A DNA stretch of 64,000 bases from Mycobacterium heckeshornense (GCF_016592155.1 NZ_AP024237.1:3410001-3474000); one strand, 5' to 3'. Positions 9,205 through 19,437 are shown, numbered from the stretch's first letter. Numbers and translations are program-made. The notes: generated by a model from the letters alone, not told the origin.

Positions 9205-9264
9205 GCGAGCAGACGCAGAATCGCACGATTACCGTCTCGAACGTGCGATTCTGCGTCTGCTCGC
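9205..9264. terminator. 22-bp perfect inverted repeat between mapB and cobQ
   Basis: GCGAGCAGACGCAGAATCGC plus AC (9205-9226) is exactly complementary to 9243-9264, with a 16-nt loop. It sits 10 bp after the mapB stop, where a transcript terminator is expected, but has no T-run. From memory, close variants of this unit recur between genes in mycobacterial genomes, so it may be a dispersed repeat used as a bidirectional terminator. Confidence 0.6.
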
Positions 9265-9274
9265 GCGCGCAAAG

Positions 9275-10132
9275 TCACAGCTGGGTCAGGATTTCGGCGC
9301 CGGTGTCGGTGACGAGCAGCGTGTGCTCGAACTGAGCACTCCACTTGCGGTCCTTGGTAACCACCGTCCACCCGTCGTCCCAGATTTCGTAGTCCAGCGC
9401 ACCAAGGTTGATCATCGGCTCGATGGTGAACGTCATCCCTGGCTCGAGGATGGTGGTGACCGCGGGCTGGTCGTAGTGCAGCACGACCAGCCCGTTGTGA
9501 AACGTGGTGCCGATGCCATGCCCGGTGAAATCACGAACGACGTTGTAGCCGAACCGGTTTGCGTAGGACTCGATTACCCGGCCGATCACCGACAACGAAC
9601 GGCCCGGTTTGACCGCTTTGATCGCGCGCATCATCGCCTCGCGAGTGCGCTCCACCAGCAGCCGGTGCTCCTCGGAGACGTCACCGGCCAGAAACGTGGC
9701 ATTGGTGTCGCCGTGCACTCCGTGGATGTAGGCGGTGACATCGATGTTGACGATGTCGCCGTCCTCGATCACCGTCGAGTCCGGAATCCCGTGGCAGATC
9801 ACCTCATTCAACGAAGTGCAGCACGACTTCGGAAAACCCTTGTAGCCCAACGTCGACGGGTAGGCACCGTGGTCGATCATGTATTCGTGTGCGATCCGGT
9901 CGAGTTCGTCGGTGGTCACGCCAGGCGCGACCGCCTTTCCTGCCTCGGCGAGCGCGCCGGCCGCGATCCGGCCAGCGATGCGCATCTTCTCGATGACCTC
10001 GGGTGTCTGCACCCAGGGCTCACTGCCCTCCCGTGCGGTCGGCTTGCCCACGTATTCCGGACGAGGGATCGACTTGGGCACCGGCAGTGTCGGAGACAGC
10101 ACGCCAGGTGACAGCGCGGCTCGCACAGGCAT
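9275..10132 (-). CDS. mapB: Methionine aminopeptidase type I
   Basis: A 285-residue M24A peptidase that removes the initiator Met from new proteins in the cytosol. The five metal ligands are visible: two Asp in [16 protein letters not shown], His in GHGIGTTFH, Glu in FTIEPM and Glu in AQFEHTLLV. An N-terminal extension of about 30 residues, Pro-rich (PKSIPRPEY), is typical of the mycobacterial MapB (Rv2861c). ATG start at 10132. Confidence 0.95.
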   Translation of the reverse strand: MPVRAALSPGVLSPTLPVPKSIPRPEYVGKPTAREGSEPWVQTPEVIEKMRIAGRIAAGALAEAGKAVAPGVTTDELDRIAHEYMIDHGAYPSTLGYKGFPKSCCTSLNEVICHGIPDSTVIEDGDIVNIDVTAYIHGVHGDTNATFLAGDVSEEHRLLVERTREAMMRAIKAVKPGRSLSVIGRVIESYANRFGYNVVRDFTGHGIGTTFHNGLVVLHYDQPAVTTILEPGMTFTIEPMINLGALDYEIWDDGWTVVTKDRKWSAQFEHTLLVTDTGAEILTQL

Positions 10133-10163
10133 GCCGCCAGCTTACTGGCGGTCCGGCAGGCAC

Positions 10164-10745
10164 TCAGGCCGAGCGGCGTTTCAGCCAGGACCGGCGCGGC
10201 CCGCGGATGACGACCGATCCACACACCACCCGACCGGTCAGCACCACGTGCGGAGTGCCTTCGGCCGGGGCGTTCTTGCGGCGGTCGGTGGCGCTGCCGA
10301 CGTAGACCTCGACGTCGTCGATCGAGGCGCTGGCACCGTCGGGCAGGCGGATGTCGACGCCGCCGAATTTCATGTCGAGCTCGATGACCACCACGGGTCC
10401 CGCGAATCGGGCCTTGACCAGGTCCAATTCGACCGGGCCCAGGCGGCGCACCAGCGCCAGCCGGGTTGGCACGATCCATTCGCCGTGGCGTTTGAGTGAT
10501 CCCAGCCAGCCGCGCAACTCCACACGGTCGGCAGCCGACGTGACGATCGCGCCGGGGCCGGGCAGGTCACCAACCAGGCCGTCAAGTTCGCCACGGGTCC
10601 GCGCGCAGGACACCTGCGACGAGCGTTGTTCGAACTCGTTGATGTCGATCAGCCCGAGCGCGACGGCGTTGTGCAGCCGCCGCAGGGTGCCGTTGCGGTC
10701 GGCATCCGAGATCCGCAGGCCTGCCAATTCGTCCGGGCGGGTCAT
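10164..10745 (-). CDS. DUF1707 (SHOCT-like) protein with a LiaF-like C-terminal domain
   Basis: A 193-residue cytosolic protein. Residues 7-58 match DUF1707, a short helical domain found near the N-terminus of many mycobacterial proteins (LRISDADRNGTLRRLHNA). The C-terminal half (about 110-180) is a beta-rich repeat with VVIELDMKFGGVDIRLP, like the cell-wall-active antibiotic response domain of LiaF. No membrane segment is present. The role is unknown; a link to envelope stress is inferred only from the domain. Confidence 0.75.
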   Translation of the reverse strand: MTRPDELAGLRISDADRNGTLRRLHNAVALGLIDINEFEQRSSQVSCARTRGELDGLVGDLPGPGAIVTSAADRVELRGWLGSLKRHGEWIVPTRLALVRRLGPVELDLVKARFAGPVVVIELDMKFGGVDIRLPDGASASIDDVEVYVGSATDRRKNAPAEGTPHVVLTGRVVCGSVVIRGPRRSWLKRRSA

Positions 10746-10802
10746 AGCGGTTTTAATGTACCGCTGCCCGGGTGTGCGGGCCGCCGCGGAAAATCGGGGC
10801 TA

Positions 10803-12611
10803 TCACGTCAGGTAGTCGCCCGGCAGCTGGTCGAACATAAACTTGGTCATCCGCACCGCGTACTCCGAACTGCCGCCCCCGACGATCAGCGACGCGAATG
10901 CCATATCGCCCCGATAGCCGGCGAACCAGGAATGCGACCCGCCGGGAAATTCGGCTTCCCCCGTCTTGCCGAACACCGCGCCGCAATCGGAGATGTCCGA
11001 CGCGGTGCCGTTGGTCACCACCAGCCGCATCATCGGGCGCAGCCCGTCGAGCATCTTGGGAGTGATCGGCGTGGCATCACCGGAGACCTTCGTCGGTCGT
11101 CCCTCGATGAGCTGCGGCAGTGGAGTCTTCCCGGCCGCCACCGTGGCCGCGACCAGGGCCATGCCAAACGGGCTGGTCAGCACCTTGCCCTGGCCGAACC
11201 CGTCCTCGGTGCGCTCGGCCAGGTCGACGGTCGGCGGAACGGACCCCGTCACGGTGGGGATGCCATCGACCTGGTAGTCGAGGCCCAGGCCGTACTGGGC
11301 GGCCGTCTGCGACAGGCCGCGTGGCGGCATCCGGCTGGCCAGCTCGGCGAACGTGGTGTTGCACGAACTGGCGAACGCGCGTGACATCGGCACCACGCCG
11401 AGGTCGAATCCGCCGTAGTTCGGAATCGTCCGATGCCCGATGTCGATCTCACCAGGGCAGCCCAACAGCGTGTTCGGCGTGGCCATGTCGCGCTCCAGCG
11501 CCGCGCCGGCGGTCACCATCTTGAAGGTCGATCCGGGTGGGTACAGGCCGGTGGTGGCGACCGGGCCGTCGGCGTCGGCGGCGGCGTTCTGCGCGACGGC
11601 GAGGATCTCCCCGGTCGACGGCTTGATCACCACGATCATGGCCTTGCGGGGCTGGTTGTCCACGGCGTGCTGGGCGGCGTTTTGCACCGTGCGGTCCAGG
11701 CTGATCGTGATCGACGGGGCGGGCGACGGCTCAACTTCGTGCAGCACGGCCACGTCGACACCATTCTGGTTGACGCTGACCACCCGCCAGCCCGCCTGGC
11801 CGTCGAGTCGATCGACGACGGCCTTCTTCACCTCGCTGATGACGGCCGGTGCGAACCGGTCATCGGTCGGCAGCAGTTCGGCCTGCGGCGTGATCACCAC
11901 CCCGGGCAAGTTGCCGATCGCGGGGGCGACGCGATTGTTGTCGTCGACGCGCAGCGTGATCAGGTCCAGCGGCTTGGGTGCGGAGCTGGCCCGCTCGGCC
12001 AGTTGCTGCGGATCCAGCGTGTCGTCGAACGGCCGCAACGCATCGGCCACCGCGCGGGCCGTGCTGGCCAGCTGGGTGCCGGCCCGGCTGGCGTCCAGCG
12101 CGTAGTGGTACAAGTAGCCCGGGACCAGCACGTCGGTGCCACCGGCCTCGTTGACCGAAGCGCGCCGCGGCGGGTCAGCGCGCAGCGCGAACGTCTGGTG
12201 GTCGCCGAGCTTGGGATGCAACCCGGTGGCGGTCCACCGGATCTGCCAGCGGCCCTCGTCGCGCGCCATCTTCAGCTGGCCCTCGTAGGTCCAGGTGCGG
12301 TTTTTGGGCAGATGCCAGGTGTAGCGGTAGGCGACCGCTCCGGTGTCCTCGGTGTACTTGGCGCCCAGCACCCGCGCATCCAGGTGGGTGGCCTGCAGCC
12401 CGGCCCAGGCCGCGTTGAGTGCTGCGCGGGCATCGCTGGGATCGTCGGTGAGCTGTGCCGCCGTCGCCGTGTCGCCGGTGGCCAGTGCGGCGAAGAAGCG
12501 CTCGGCGGCCGGACCGGGGCCGTCGGGACGCGGGGTGCAGCCCGGCGCGGTGAGCGCCGCAGCCAAACCCAGGCATGCGACCGCTGATACAAATGAGATT
12601 CCTGTTGCCAT
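10803..12611 (-). CDS. Penicillin-binding lipoprotein (Rv2864c ortholog)
   Basis: A 602-residue class B-type transpeptidase. A signal peptide ends in the lipobox LTAPGC (Cys at about 25), so the protein is anchored to the outer face of the membrane. An NTF2-like MecA_N domain (ERFFAALATGDTATAAQ) and a dimerisation region follow, then the transpeptidase with SxxK in PGSTFKMV, SxN in SSCNTTF and KTG in FGKTGEAEF. It cross-links peptidoglycan. I chose ATG 12611 because the signal peptide begins there and the length equals Rv2864c; the frame stays open upstream to 12713. Confidence 0.92.
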   Translation of the reverse strand: MATGISFVSAVACLGLAAALTAPGCTPRPDGPGPAAERFFAALATGDTATAAQLTDDPSDARAALNAAWAGLQATHLDARVLGAKYTEDTGAVAYRYTWHLPKNRTWTYEGQLKMARDEGRWQIRWTATGLHPKLGDHQTFALRADPPRRASVNEAGGTDVLVPGYLYHYALDASRAGTQLASTARAVADALRPFDDTLDPQQLAERASSAPKPLDLITLRVDDNNRVAPAIGNLPGVVITPQAELLPTDDRFAPAVISEVKKAVVDRLDGQAGWRVVSVNQNGVDVAVLHEVEPSPAPSITISLDRTVQNAAQHAVDNQPRKAMIVVIKPSTGEILAVAQNAAADADGPVATTGLYPPGSTFKMVTAGAALERDMATPNTLLGCPGEIDIGHRTIPNYGGFDLGVVPMSRAFASSCNTTFAELASRMPPRGLSQTAAQYGLGLDYQVDGIPTVTGSVPPTVDLAERTEDGFGQGKVLTSPFGMALVAATVAAGKTPLPQLIEGRPTKVSGDATPITPKMLDGLRPMMRLVVTNGTASDISDCGAVFGKTGEAEFPGGSHSWFAGYRGDMAFASLIVGGGSSEYAVRMTKFMFDQLPGDYLT

Positions 12612-12760
12612 TGAGGCTGATGTTAAGTGGCTTGCCGGCCTCGCGGGGAGCGCCACACCGAAACCGAACCGTGACGGCCACGCCTCGATCGGCCATGTGG
12701 CGAAGCAGTGCACGTGGCCACCGGCTTAAACGTCGACTTCGGTGCCGGGCACCGGCCGGG

Positions 12761-13615
12761 TCAGTCCAGCAGCACGGTGGCGAAGGTGCCAACCTCACGG
12801 AAGCCGACCCGGGCGTATGCGGCCCGGGCCACGGTGTTGAAGTCGTTGACGTACAGGCTGGCAATACGTCCGGTGCCCACGATCACCGCCGCCAGCGTGG
12901 CGGTGCCCGCGGCGCCCAAACCCCGCCCGCGGCGCTCGGGATGCACCCAGACCCCCTGAATCTGGCCCACCGCCGGCGACTGCGAGCCGACCTCAGCCTT
13001 GAAGATGACCTCGCCGTCCTCGAAGCGGGCCCACGCGCGCCCCGCCGAGATCAGGTTGGCGACCCGGCGGCGATAGCCCCGGCCGCCGTCACCGAGCCGG
13101 GGATCGACACCCACCTCGCCGATGAACATGTCGACGGCCGCGACCAGATACGCGTCGAGCTCGTCGGGGCGTACCTGGCGCACCTCGGGATCGATCGCGC
13201 AGGCGGGCATGCGGTCCAGCGCCATCAACGGCTGACGGTCGCGCACGTCGCGGGCCGGGCCCCAGGCGGATTCCAGCCGCCGCCACATCGGCATGACCAG
13301 TTCGGCCCGGCCGACCAGCGACGAGCAGCGCCGCGCCGCGCTCATCGCCTCGTCGGCGAACGCGTGCAGATCCTCGAGCGCGCCGCGCAGCGGTATCAGG
13401 TTGGCCCCCGCGTAGCACAGCGATTCGTCAGCGCCGCGGCGCGTCCACAGTTCGCCGCCGATCGAGCCGGGGTCGATGCCGTGGTCGGCGACCCGCGCGG
13501 CGACCATGCACGATCCGACGGGATCGGCGTCGAGAACCCGGCCCACGGCCGCGGCGTCGCGCACCACCGACACCCGTCGCTCGTCGACCAGGCGAAAGAT
13601 GGGCGGAGCCGACAT
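12761..13615 (-). CDS. GNAT-family acetyltransferase with N-terminal DUF4081 (Rv2867c ortholog)
   Basis: A 284-residue protein. The C-terminal GNAT domain has the acetyl-CoA loop VHPERRGRGLGAAGT (about 220-235) and a terminal VGFREVGTFATVLLD. The N-terminal 120 or so residues match DUF4081, a domain seen with GNATs in actinobacteria. The acceptor substrate is unknown. It follows ispG by 42 bp on the same strand and probably belongs to the dxr-rip1-ispG transcript. Confidence 0.85.
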   Translation of the reverse strand: MSAPPIFRLVDERRVSVVRDAAAVGRVLDADPVGSCMVAARVADHGIDPGSIGGELWTRRGADESLCYAGANLIPLRGALEDLHAFADEAMSAARRCSSLVGRAELVMPMWRRLESAWGPARDVRDRQPLMALDRMPACAIDPEVRQVRPDELDAYLVAAVDMFIGEVGVDPRLGDGGRGYRRRVANLISAGRAWARFEDGEVIFKAEVGSQSPAVGQIQGVWVHPERRGRGLGAAGTATLAAVIVGTGRIASLYVNDFNTVARAAYARVGFREVGTFATVLLD

Positions 13616-13657
13616 GGGAAGTCTTTCTGTGCGGCCGGGTGGCCCGAGTAGCCTTTA

Positions 13658-14818
13658 TTAGCTTACGGTCACAACGGGTGAACCGCTTGTAGTTGTGCCC
13701 GCTTCGGAGCCAAGCTGGGCAGCCAGCCGCATGGCTTCTTCGATCAGCGTCTCGACGATCTGCGATTCGGGGACGGTCTTGATCACTTCGCCCCGCACGA
13801 AAATCTGACCCTTGCCATTGCCCGACGCGACGCCCAGGTCGGCCTCGCGGGCCTCCCCCGGACCGTTGACCACACAGCCCATCACCGCCACCCGCAGCGG
13901 CACCTCAAGGCCCTCGAGCCCGGCGCTGACCTCGTTGGCCAGCGTGTAGACGTCGACCTGGGCGCGACCGCATGACGGGCAGGACACGATCTCCAGCGAA
14001 CGCGGCCGCAGGTTGAGCGACTCCAAGATCTGGTTGCCGACCTTGACCTCCTCGACCGGAGGCGCCGACAGCGAAACCCGGATGGTGTCGCCGATGCCCT
14101 TCGACAGCAGTGCGCCAAACGCCACCGCGGACTTGACGGTGCCCTGAAACGCCGGACCCGCCTCGGTGACGCCGAGGTGCAACGGGTAGTCACACCGGGC
14201 CGCCAGCAGCTGGTAGGCCTGGACCATGACGACGGGGTCGGTGTGTTTGACGCTGATCTTGATGTCGGAAAAACCGTGCTCCTCGAACAGCGAGGCCTCC
14301 CACAGCGCAGACTCGACCAGCGCCTCAGGGGTGGCCTTGCCGTGCTTCTCCAGGAACCGTTTGTCCAGTGATCCGGCATTGACCCCGATGCGGATCGGGA
14401 TGCCGGCCTCGCCGGCGGCCTTGGCGACCTCGGCGACCCGACCGTCGAATTCCTTGATATTGCCCGGGTTTACCCGCACCGCCGCGCAGCCCGCCTCGAT
14501 CGCGGCGAAGATGTAGCGCGGCTGGAAGTGGATGTCGGCGATCACCGGGATCTGGCTGTGGCGGGCGATTTCGGCCAGCGCGTCGGCGTCCTCCTGGCGC
14601 GGGCAGGCCACCCGCACGATGTCGCAGCCGGCCGCGGTCAGTTCGGCGATCTGCTGCAAGGTGGCGTTGACGTCGTGGGTTTTGGTGGTGCACATCGACT
14701 GCACCGAAATCGGATAGTCGCTGCCCACCCCGACGTTGCCGACCATCAGCTGACGCGTCTTGCGGCGCGGGGCCAAGACCGGTGCGGGCGATGCCGGCAT
14801 CCCTAGGCCGACGCTCAT
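13658..14818 (-). CDS. ispG: 4-hydroxy-3-methylbut-2-en-1-yl diphosphate synthase
   Basis: A 386-residue IspG (GcpE), the penultimate enzyme of the MEP isoprenoid pathway, which reductively converts MEcPP to HMBPP with a 4Fe-4S cluster. The cluster Cys residues are in IVSCPSCGR and [12 protein letters not shown], and the substrate-binding TIM barrel begins [15 protein letters not shown]. The ATG at 14818 gives the family length; the frame is open further upstream. Clustered with rip1 and dxr as in other mycobacteria. Confidence 0.96.
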   Translation of the reverse strand: MSVGLGMPASPAPVLAPRRKTRQLMVGNVGVGSDYPISVQSMCTTKTHDVNATLQQIAELTAAGCDIVRVACPRQEDADALAEIARHSQIPVIADIHFQPRYIFAAIEAGCAAVRVNPGNIKEFDGRVAEVAKAAGEAGIPIRIGVNAGSLDKRFLEKHGKATPEALVESALWEASLFEEHGFSDIKISVKHTDPVVMVQAYQLLAARCDYPLHLGVTEAGPAFQGTVKSAVAFGALLSKGIGDTIRVSLSAPPVEEVKVGNQILESLNLRPRSLEIVSCPSCGRAQVDVYTLANEVSAGLEGLEVPLRVAVMGCVVNGPGEAREADLGVASGNGKGQIFVRGEVIKTVPESQIVETLIEEAMRLAAQLGSEAGTTTSGSPVVTVS

Positions 14819-14826
14819 CGTTTCTC

Positions 14827-16029
14827 CTACTGGAACAGCCTGATCGGGTTGACCAGATCGGCGGTCACGGTCAACAGCATGTAGCCGACCACCAGCACCA
14901 ACACTACGTAGGTTGCCGGCATGAGCTTGAGGTAGTTCACCGGCGCTGCCGCGACCATGCCGCGCGCCGAGCGGATCATGTTGCGGACCTTTTCGTACAC
15001 GGCGATCGCGATGTGCCCGCCGTCGAACGGCAGCAGCGGCACCAGGTTGATCGCGCCCAGGATGAAGTTCAGCTGGGCCAAAAAGAACCAGAACGCCACC
15101 CACAGCCCGTGGTTGACGGTGTCGCCGCCGATGATCGACGCGCCCACCACGCTGATCGGTGTCTCCGGATCGCGCTGGCCGCCGCCGATGGCATGCACCA
15201 GCGCGCCGACCTTGGTCGGGATCGCGGCCAGCGCCTTGCCCAGCTCGACGGACAGTTCACCGGTGAAGGTGACGGTGGCCGGCACGGCGGAGATCACGGT
15301 GTGCCGCGTCGGCGGGTAGGTCTTGGGTGCCACACCGATCATGCCGACATTCGACGGCGTGTCACCGTCGCCGACCCAACGCCGGGTGGGGACGACGGTC
15401 ACCGGCAAGGTGAGCGTCTTGCCGTCGCGCTCCACGACGAACGGGACGGTGCCGTGCAGCTTGCGCACCGCGGCCGCCATTTCGTCGAAGGTGTGCACGT
15501 CGGTGTCGCCGACCTTGACCACGACGTCACCGGCGCGGATGCCGGCCGCGGCCGCCGGACCCGGGCCAGTGCACTGCCCAAACTGGCCTTTACTCAATTC
15601 AGCTGGCACACAAGCGGTTTCGCCCACCACTGCCGCAGTGGGCGGATGCAGGTTGGGCAGGCCCCAGGCCACGGCGATGACGTAGACCAGCAGTAACCCG
15701 ATGAAAAAGTTCATCGCCGGACCGGCGAGCAGCACCGCGGCACGCTTCCAGGTTTTCTGCTTGTACATGGCGCGGTCGCGTTCGTCGGGGGTGAGGTCCT
15801 CGACCACCGTCATCCCGGCGATGTCGCAGAAACCGCCGGCCGGAATGGCCTTGACGCCGTATTCGGTCTCGCCGCGCCGCGTCGACCACAAGGTCGGGCC
15901 GAACCCAACGAAATACCGGCGAACCTTCATCCCGGTGGCGCGCGCCGCCCACATATGCCCGCATTCGTGCAGCGCCACCGAGATCAAGATGGCCAGCGCG
16001 AATGCCACGATGCCGAACACAAACATCAT
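14827..16029 (-). CDS. rip1: Site-2 protease Rip1 (M50 family zinc metalloprotease)
   Basis: A 400-residue membrane protease orthologous to Rv2869c. HECGH in the first membrane segment (about residues 20-24) binds zinc. A central PDZ domain (about 120-210) is followed by the second active-site motif LLPFDGGH in a C-terminal membrane segment. In M. tuberculosis Rip1 performs the second cut in several anti-sigma factors. Its start overlaps the dxr stop (ATGA), so translation is coupled. Confidence 0.95.
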   Translation of the reverse strand: MMFVFGIVAFALAILISVALHECGHMWAARATGMKVRRYFVGFGPTLWSTRRGETEYGVKAIPAGGFCDIAGMTVVEDLTPDERDRAMYKQKTWKRAAVLLAGPAMNFFIGLLLVYVIAVAWGLPNLHPPTAAVVGETACVPAELSKGQFGQCTGPGPAAAAGIRAGDVVVKVGDTDVHTFDEMAAAVRKLHGTVPFVVERDGKTLTLPVTVVPTRRWVGDGDTPSNVGMIGVAPKTYPPTRHTVISAVPATVTFTGELSVELGKALAAIPTKVGALVHAIGGGQRDPETPISVVGASIIGGDTVNHGLWVAFWFFLAQLNFILGAINLVPLLPFDGGHIAIAVYEKVRNMIRSARGMVAAAPVNYLKLMPATYVVLVLVVGYMLLTVTADLVNPIRLFQ

Positions 16030-17210
16030 CGGGTGGGCATGACCTCCTGGGTGGCTCGATCGATGAGGCGCCCGGCCTTCTCCCGGGCCCAGCGCTGCGC
16101 GGCGAGTACGTCATCCACGGTAGCGGGTGCATCCCTCAAATGAGGGGCCCGCTCTTCGGCGTCGGCTAGCACGTCGGCGATCGTGCGCACGATTGCCGGG
16201 AAGCTGATCCGCCCGGCCAGGAATGCCGCCGCGGCTTCTTCGTTGGCGGCGTTGTACACCGCGGTCATGCAGCCGCCGGCCCGGCCGGCGCGCCGGGCCA
16301 GCTCCACCGCCGGGAAGACCTCGGTGTCCAGCGGTTCGAACTCCCAGCACGAGGCCGTAGAAAAGTCGCAGGCGGCGGCAGCGCCGGGCACCCGGTCGGG
16401 CCAGCCCAGCGCCAGCGCGATCGGCAGCTTCATGTCCGGGGGGCTGGCCTGGGCGATGGTCGAGCCGTCGGTGAACGTGACCATCGAATGCACGATCGAC
16501 TGCGGGTGGACGACGACGTCGATGCGCTCGTAGGGAACACCGAACAGCAGATGTGTTTCGATCAGCTCGAGCCCCTTGTTGACCAGCGACGCCGAGTTCA
16601 GCGTGTTCATCGGCCCCATCGACCAGGTCGGATGTGCCCCGGCCTGCTGGGGTGTGACGTGCTCGAGGTCCGCCGCCGACCAGCCGCGGAACGGGCCACC
16701 GGAGGCGGTCAGCACGATTTTGGCGACCTCGTCGGGGGTGCCGCCGCGCAGGCATTGGGCCATCGCCGAGTGCTCGGAGTCGACGGGCACGATCTGCCCC
16801 GGCTTGGCCGCCCGCAGCACCAGCGGGCCGCCGGCCACCAGCGACTCCTTGTTGGCCAGCGCCAGCCTGGCGCCGGTGGCCAGCGCCGCCAGGGTGGGCT
16901 TCAAGCCGAGCGCGCCGACCAGGGCGTTGAGCACGACGTCGGCCTGCGTGTCTTCAATCAGCCGAAGAACGGCATCGGGTCCGCGGTAGGTGACGTCGCC
17001 GAGCGCCTCGGCGACGTCCTCGTCGGTGACCGCGACCTTGGTCACGCCGGTCTCGGCGCGCTGGCGCGCGAGCAGCTCCGGATGCCCGCCGCCGGCGGCC
17101 AGCCCGGCGACCTCGAAGCGATCCGGGTGAGCGGCGATGACCTCCAGGGCCTGGGTGCCGATCGAGCCGGTGCTGCCCAGCACCAAGACTTTGATGCGGC
17201 GGCTGGTCAC
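16026..17210 (-). CDS. dxr: 1-deoxy-D-xylulose 5-phosphate reductoisomerase
   Basis: A 394-residue NADPH-dependent enzyme for the second step of the MEP pathway, the target of fosmidomycin. The nucleotide-binding [12 protein letters not shown] is at the N-terminus, [12 protein letters not shown] marks the metal site and [13 protein letters not shown] the flexible loop. It overlaps the DUF4097 gene upstream by 4 nt and rip1 downstream by 4 nt, so the three form one translation-coupled unit. IS110 copy 2 now lies immediately upstream of this unit. Confidence 0.96.
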   Translation of the reverse strand: MTSRRIKVLVLGSTGSIGTQALEVIAAHPDRFEVAGLAAGGGHPELLARQRAETGVTKVAVTDEDVAEALGDVTYRGPDAVLRLIEDTQADVVLNALVGALGLKPTLAALATGARLALANKESLVAGGPLVLRAAKPGQIVPVDSEHSAMAQCLRGGTPDEVAKIVLTASGGPFRGWSAADLEHVTPQQAGAHPTWSMGPMNTLNSASLVNKGLELIETHLLFGVPYERIDVVVHPQSIVHSMVTFTDGSTIAQASPPDMKLPIALALGWPDRVPGAAAACDFSTASCWEFEPLDTEVFPAVELARRAGRAGGCMTAVYNAANEEAAAAFLAGRISFPAIVRTIADVLADAEERAPHLRDAPATVDDVLAAQRWAREKAGRLIDRATQEVMPTR

Positions 17211-17968
17211 CCACTTATTGTGCCGTGTGCCTGCACGGCCCGGTAAATGTCGACGTCGCCGGAGCCGGTGCGCACCCGGATCAGCAGCGTCTCGTCCCCC
17301 TCAGCGGGTCCGTCGGACGGGCTCAGCCGGTTGGTGACGACGCCCGAGCCGGTCACGATGTCGAGCTGAGCGGCGGTGCCCTCGGGTATGCCGAGCCCGA
17401 TGTCTCCGCTGCTGGTGTGGGCGACCACCGCTCCGTAAACGGCGGCAGCGACATCGACCGCACCGGACGAGGTCTGCGCATTCACGTTGCCGCGCAGCCG
17501 GTCGACGGTCAGCGAGCCGCTGGCCGCCTGGAACTTCACGTCGCCGTCGAGCAGGCCCACGTCGACGTTGCCTGACGCGGTAGCCGCCTTGAGCCGGCCG
17601 ACGACCGACTGCACCGCCAGGTTGCCGCTGGACGAGGCAAATCGGAAGGAGGCGAATTCCCCCTCGGCGTGTACGTCGGCGGCGGCCACAGCCACCTGCA
17701 CACCGGACCGGGACGGCAGTTCGACGACGATGTCGACCGCGCCCATCCGGTAACCCAGGAAGCCCTGCTTGGCCGGCGCCACGGCCAGTTTGCCGTTGGC
17801 ATAGGAGATGCGGGCCTGTTCGGCGGATCGGACGTCGGCTTGGCGGGAGGGGTCGTGCGGGCGAACTTCCACGACGGTGTTGCCGCTGTCGGTGGCGACG
17901 AGGCGAATCGAGCCGCTACCGGCATGGAGGCTCGCGGTGATGGGTTGCGGGGTGGGAAAGCTCGGCAT
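17207..17968 (-). CDS. DUF4097 beta-repeat protein, RBS formed at the IS110 boundary
   Basis: A 253-residue protein dominated by short beta repeats ending in Gly/Ser turns ([24 protein letters not shown]), matching DUF4097 adhesin-like beta-helix proteins. It has no signal peptide or membrane segment, so it is probably cytosolic. Function unknown. The stop overlaps dxr. The ATG at 17968 is only 6 bp from the end of IS110 copy 2, whose terminal AGGA (minus strand) now serves as the Shine-Dalgarno, as it did before insertion. The ribbon-helix-helix gene beyond the IS was probably its operon partner. Confidence 0.82.
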   Translation of the reverse strand: MPSFPTPQPITASLHAGSGSIRLVATDSGNTVVEVRPHDPSRQADVRSAEQARISYANGKLAVAPAKQGFLGYRMGAVDIVVELPSRSGVQVAVAAADVHAEGEFASFRFASSSGNLAVQSVVGRLKAATASGNVDVGLLDGDVKFQAASGSLTVDRLRGNVNAQTSSGAVDVAAAVYGAVVAHTSSGDIGLGIPEGTAAQLDIVTGSGVVTNRLSPSDGPAEGDETLLIRVRTGSGDVDIYRAVQAHGTISG

Positions 17969-18034
17969 CGGTTTCCTTACCTTTCTTGCAGGGTGGTCGT
18001 TGCCGTTGGCCGTAGGCTTCGAACTGCCCAGGGG

Positions 18035-18165
18035 CGTCGGGTATGGCTTTCATGGGTTTGCCGTCGGTGATGGCCGAAGGAGATTGGCCGCCCGGCGTCC
18101 CGCGACGACTCGACCGCTAATTGAGAGATGCGATTCGATCGCTGTGTAAGGACACGTCGGCGTGG
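18035..18165 (+). ncRNA. Predicted IS110 bridge RNA (copy 2)
   Basis: The 234-bp non-coding segment 5' of the transposase is where IS110-group elements encode their bridge RNA. Reading 5'-3': CATGGGTTT (18051-18059) resembles the left target of both insertions (CATCGGTTT here, CATGGGCAT at copy 1). GAAGGA (18076-18081) complements the right target TCCTTT. ATTGAGA (18120-18126) equals the element's right end CATTGAGAATC. GTAAGGA (18146-18152) is the exact complement of the left end TCCTTAC. The order target-left, target-right, donor-left, donor-right is that of the IS621 bridge RNA. Transcript ends are guesses. Confidence 0.65.
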
Positions 18166-18207
18166 TCGTCTGCTGGGTCGATTGTTACGGCGATTACGGA
18201 GGTGGTT

Positions 18208-19407
18208 GTGGGGCAGCAGTTGTGGGCTGGTGTCGACGCCGGTAAATCTGATCACTACTGTGTGGTCATCGACGCCGAAGGGCAGCGGCTGCTGGCGCAG
18301 CGGGTCGCTAACGACGAAACTGCGCTGCTGGAGTTGATCAGCACGGTCAGCACTGTGGTTGATGGCGCTGAGATCACCTGGGCGATCGATCTCAACGGTG
18401 GTGGCGCTGCGGTGTTGATTGCTCTGCTGGTCGGGGCCGGGCAGCGGCTGCTGTATATCCCCGGGCGCACCGTCTATCACGCCTCGGGCGGCTACCGCGG
18501 CGATGGCAAGACCGACGCCAAAGACGCCGCGATCATTGCCGATCAGGCCCGGATGCGCCGCGACCTGCAGCCGTTGCGACCCGGCGACGAGATCGCGGTG
18601 GAACTGCGCATCCTCACCAGCCGGCGCGCTGATTTGGTGGCCGATCGCACCCGGGCGATCAACCGGCTGCGGGCCCAGCTGCTGGAATACTTCCCCGCCC
18701 TGGAACGCGCCTTTGACTACAGCACCAGCAAGGCCGCGTTGATTTTGCTTACCGGCTATCAAACGCCTGACGGGCTGCGCCGCGCCGGTGCTGCTGAGCT
18801 GGCCGCCTGGTTGCGAAAACGTAAGGCCCGCAATGCCGATGCTGTCGCGTCCAAAGCCCTTGCGGCCGCTAACGCCCAGCACACCATCGTGCCCGGACAA
18901 CACCTGGCTGCCACCGTGGTGGCTCGCCTGGCTAAGGAGGTGATGGCCCTCGACATCGAAATCGACGACACCGAGACGATGATCGAGGAGCGATTTCGCC
19001 GCCACCGCCACGCTGAAATCATCTTGAGCATGCCCGGCTTCGGTGTCGTGCTCGGCGCCGAGTTCCTCGCCGCCACCGGCGGCGACATATGCGGCTTCGA
19101 CTCCGTCGACCGCCTCGCCGGCGTGTCCGGACTGGCCCCGGTACCCCGCGACTCCGGGCGCATCAGCGGCAACCTCAAACGCCCCCGCCGCTACCACCGC
19201 CGCCTGCTGCGCGCCTGCTACCTGTCCGCCCAAATCGCCATCCGCACCGACGCCGCCTCGCGCACCTACTACGACCGCAAAAGATCCGAAGGCAAAACCC
19301 ACACCCAAGCCGTCCTCGCTTTGGCGCGCCGCCGCCTCAACGTGGTATGGGCCATGCTCCGCGACGGCACGGCATACCAGCCCGCACCTACCGCCGCGGC
19401 GGCTTGA
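18208..19407 (+). CDS. IS110-family DEDD transposase (copy 2)
   Basis: Same 399-residue protein as copy 1, with no difference visible in the translation. The GTG at 18208 is preceded by GGAGG (18198-18202). The stop is 21 bp before the element's right end. Two intact, identical copies suggest recent activity. Confidence 0.93.
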   Translation: MGQQLWAGVDAGKSDHYCVVIDAEGQRLLAQRVANDETALLELISTVSTVVDGAEITWAIDLNGGGAAVLIALLVGAGQRLLYIPGRTVYHASGGYRGDGKTDAKDAAIIADQARMRRDLQPLRPGDEIAVELRILTSRRADLVADRTRAINRLRAQLLEYFPALERAFDYSTSKAALILLTGYQTPDGLRRAGAAELAAWLRKRKARNADAVASKALAAANAQHTIVPGQHLAATVVARLAKEVMALDIEIDDTETMIEERFRRHRHAEIILSMPGFGVVLGAEFLAATGGDICGFDSVDRLAGVSGLAPVPRDSGRISGNLKRPRRYHRRLLRACYLSAQIAIRTDAASRTYYDRKRSEGKTHTQAVLALARRRLNVVWAMLRDGTAYQPAPTAAAA

Positions 19408-19437
19408 CAACTTCATTGAGAATCTCCTTTGGTGGTT

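Larger units (their letters stand above)
17974..19428 (+). mobile_element. IS110-family element, copy 2 (1455 bp, inverted relative to copy 1)
   Basis: The boundaries come from the limits of identity with copy 1. TCCT is present at both edges (17974-17977 and 19425-19428), the shared core. The empty site on the minus strand would read CCAA-AGGA-AACCGATG, again a Shine-Dalgarno plus ATG. The transposase is on the plus strand, opposite to the host operon. With copy 1 it frames 13.3 kb as an inverted pair, which could invert by homologous recombination; the order in between matches M. tuberculosis, so it has not been inverted here. Confidence 0.93.
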
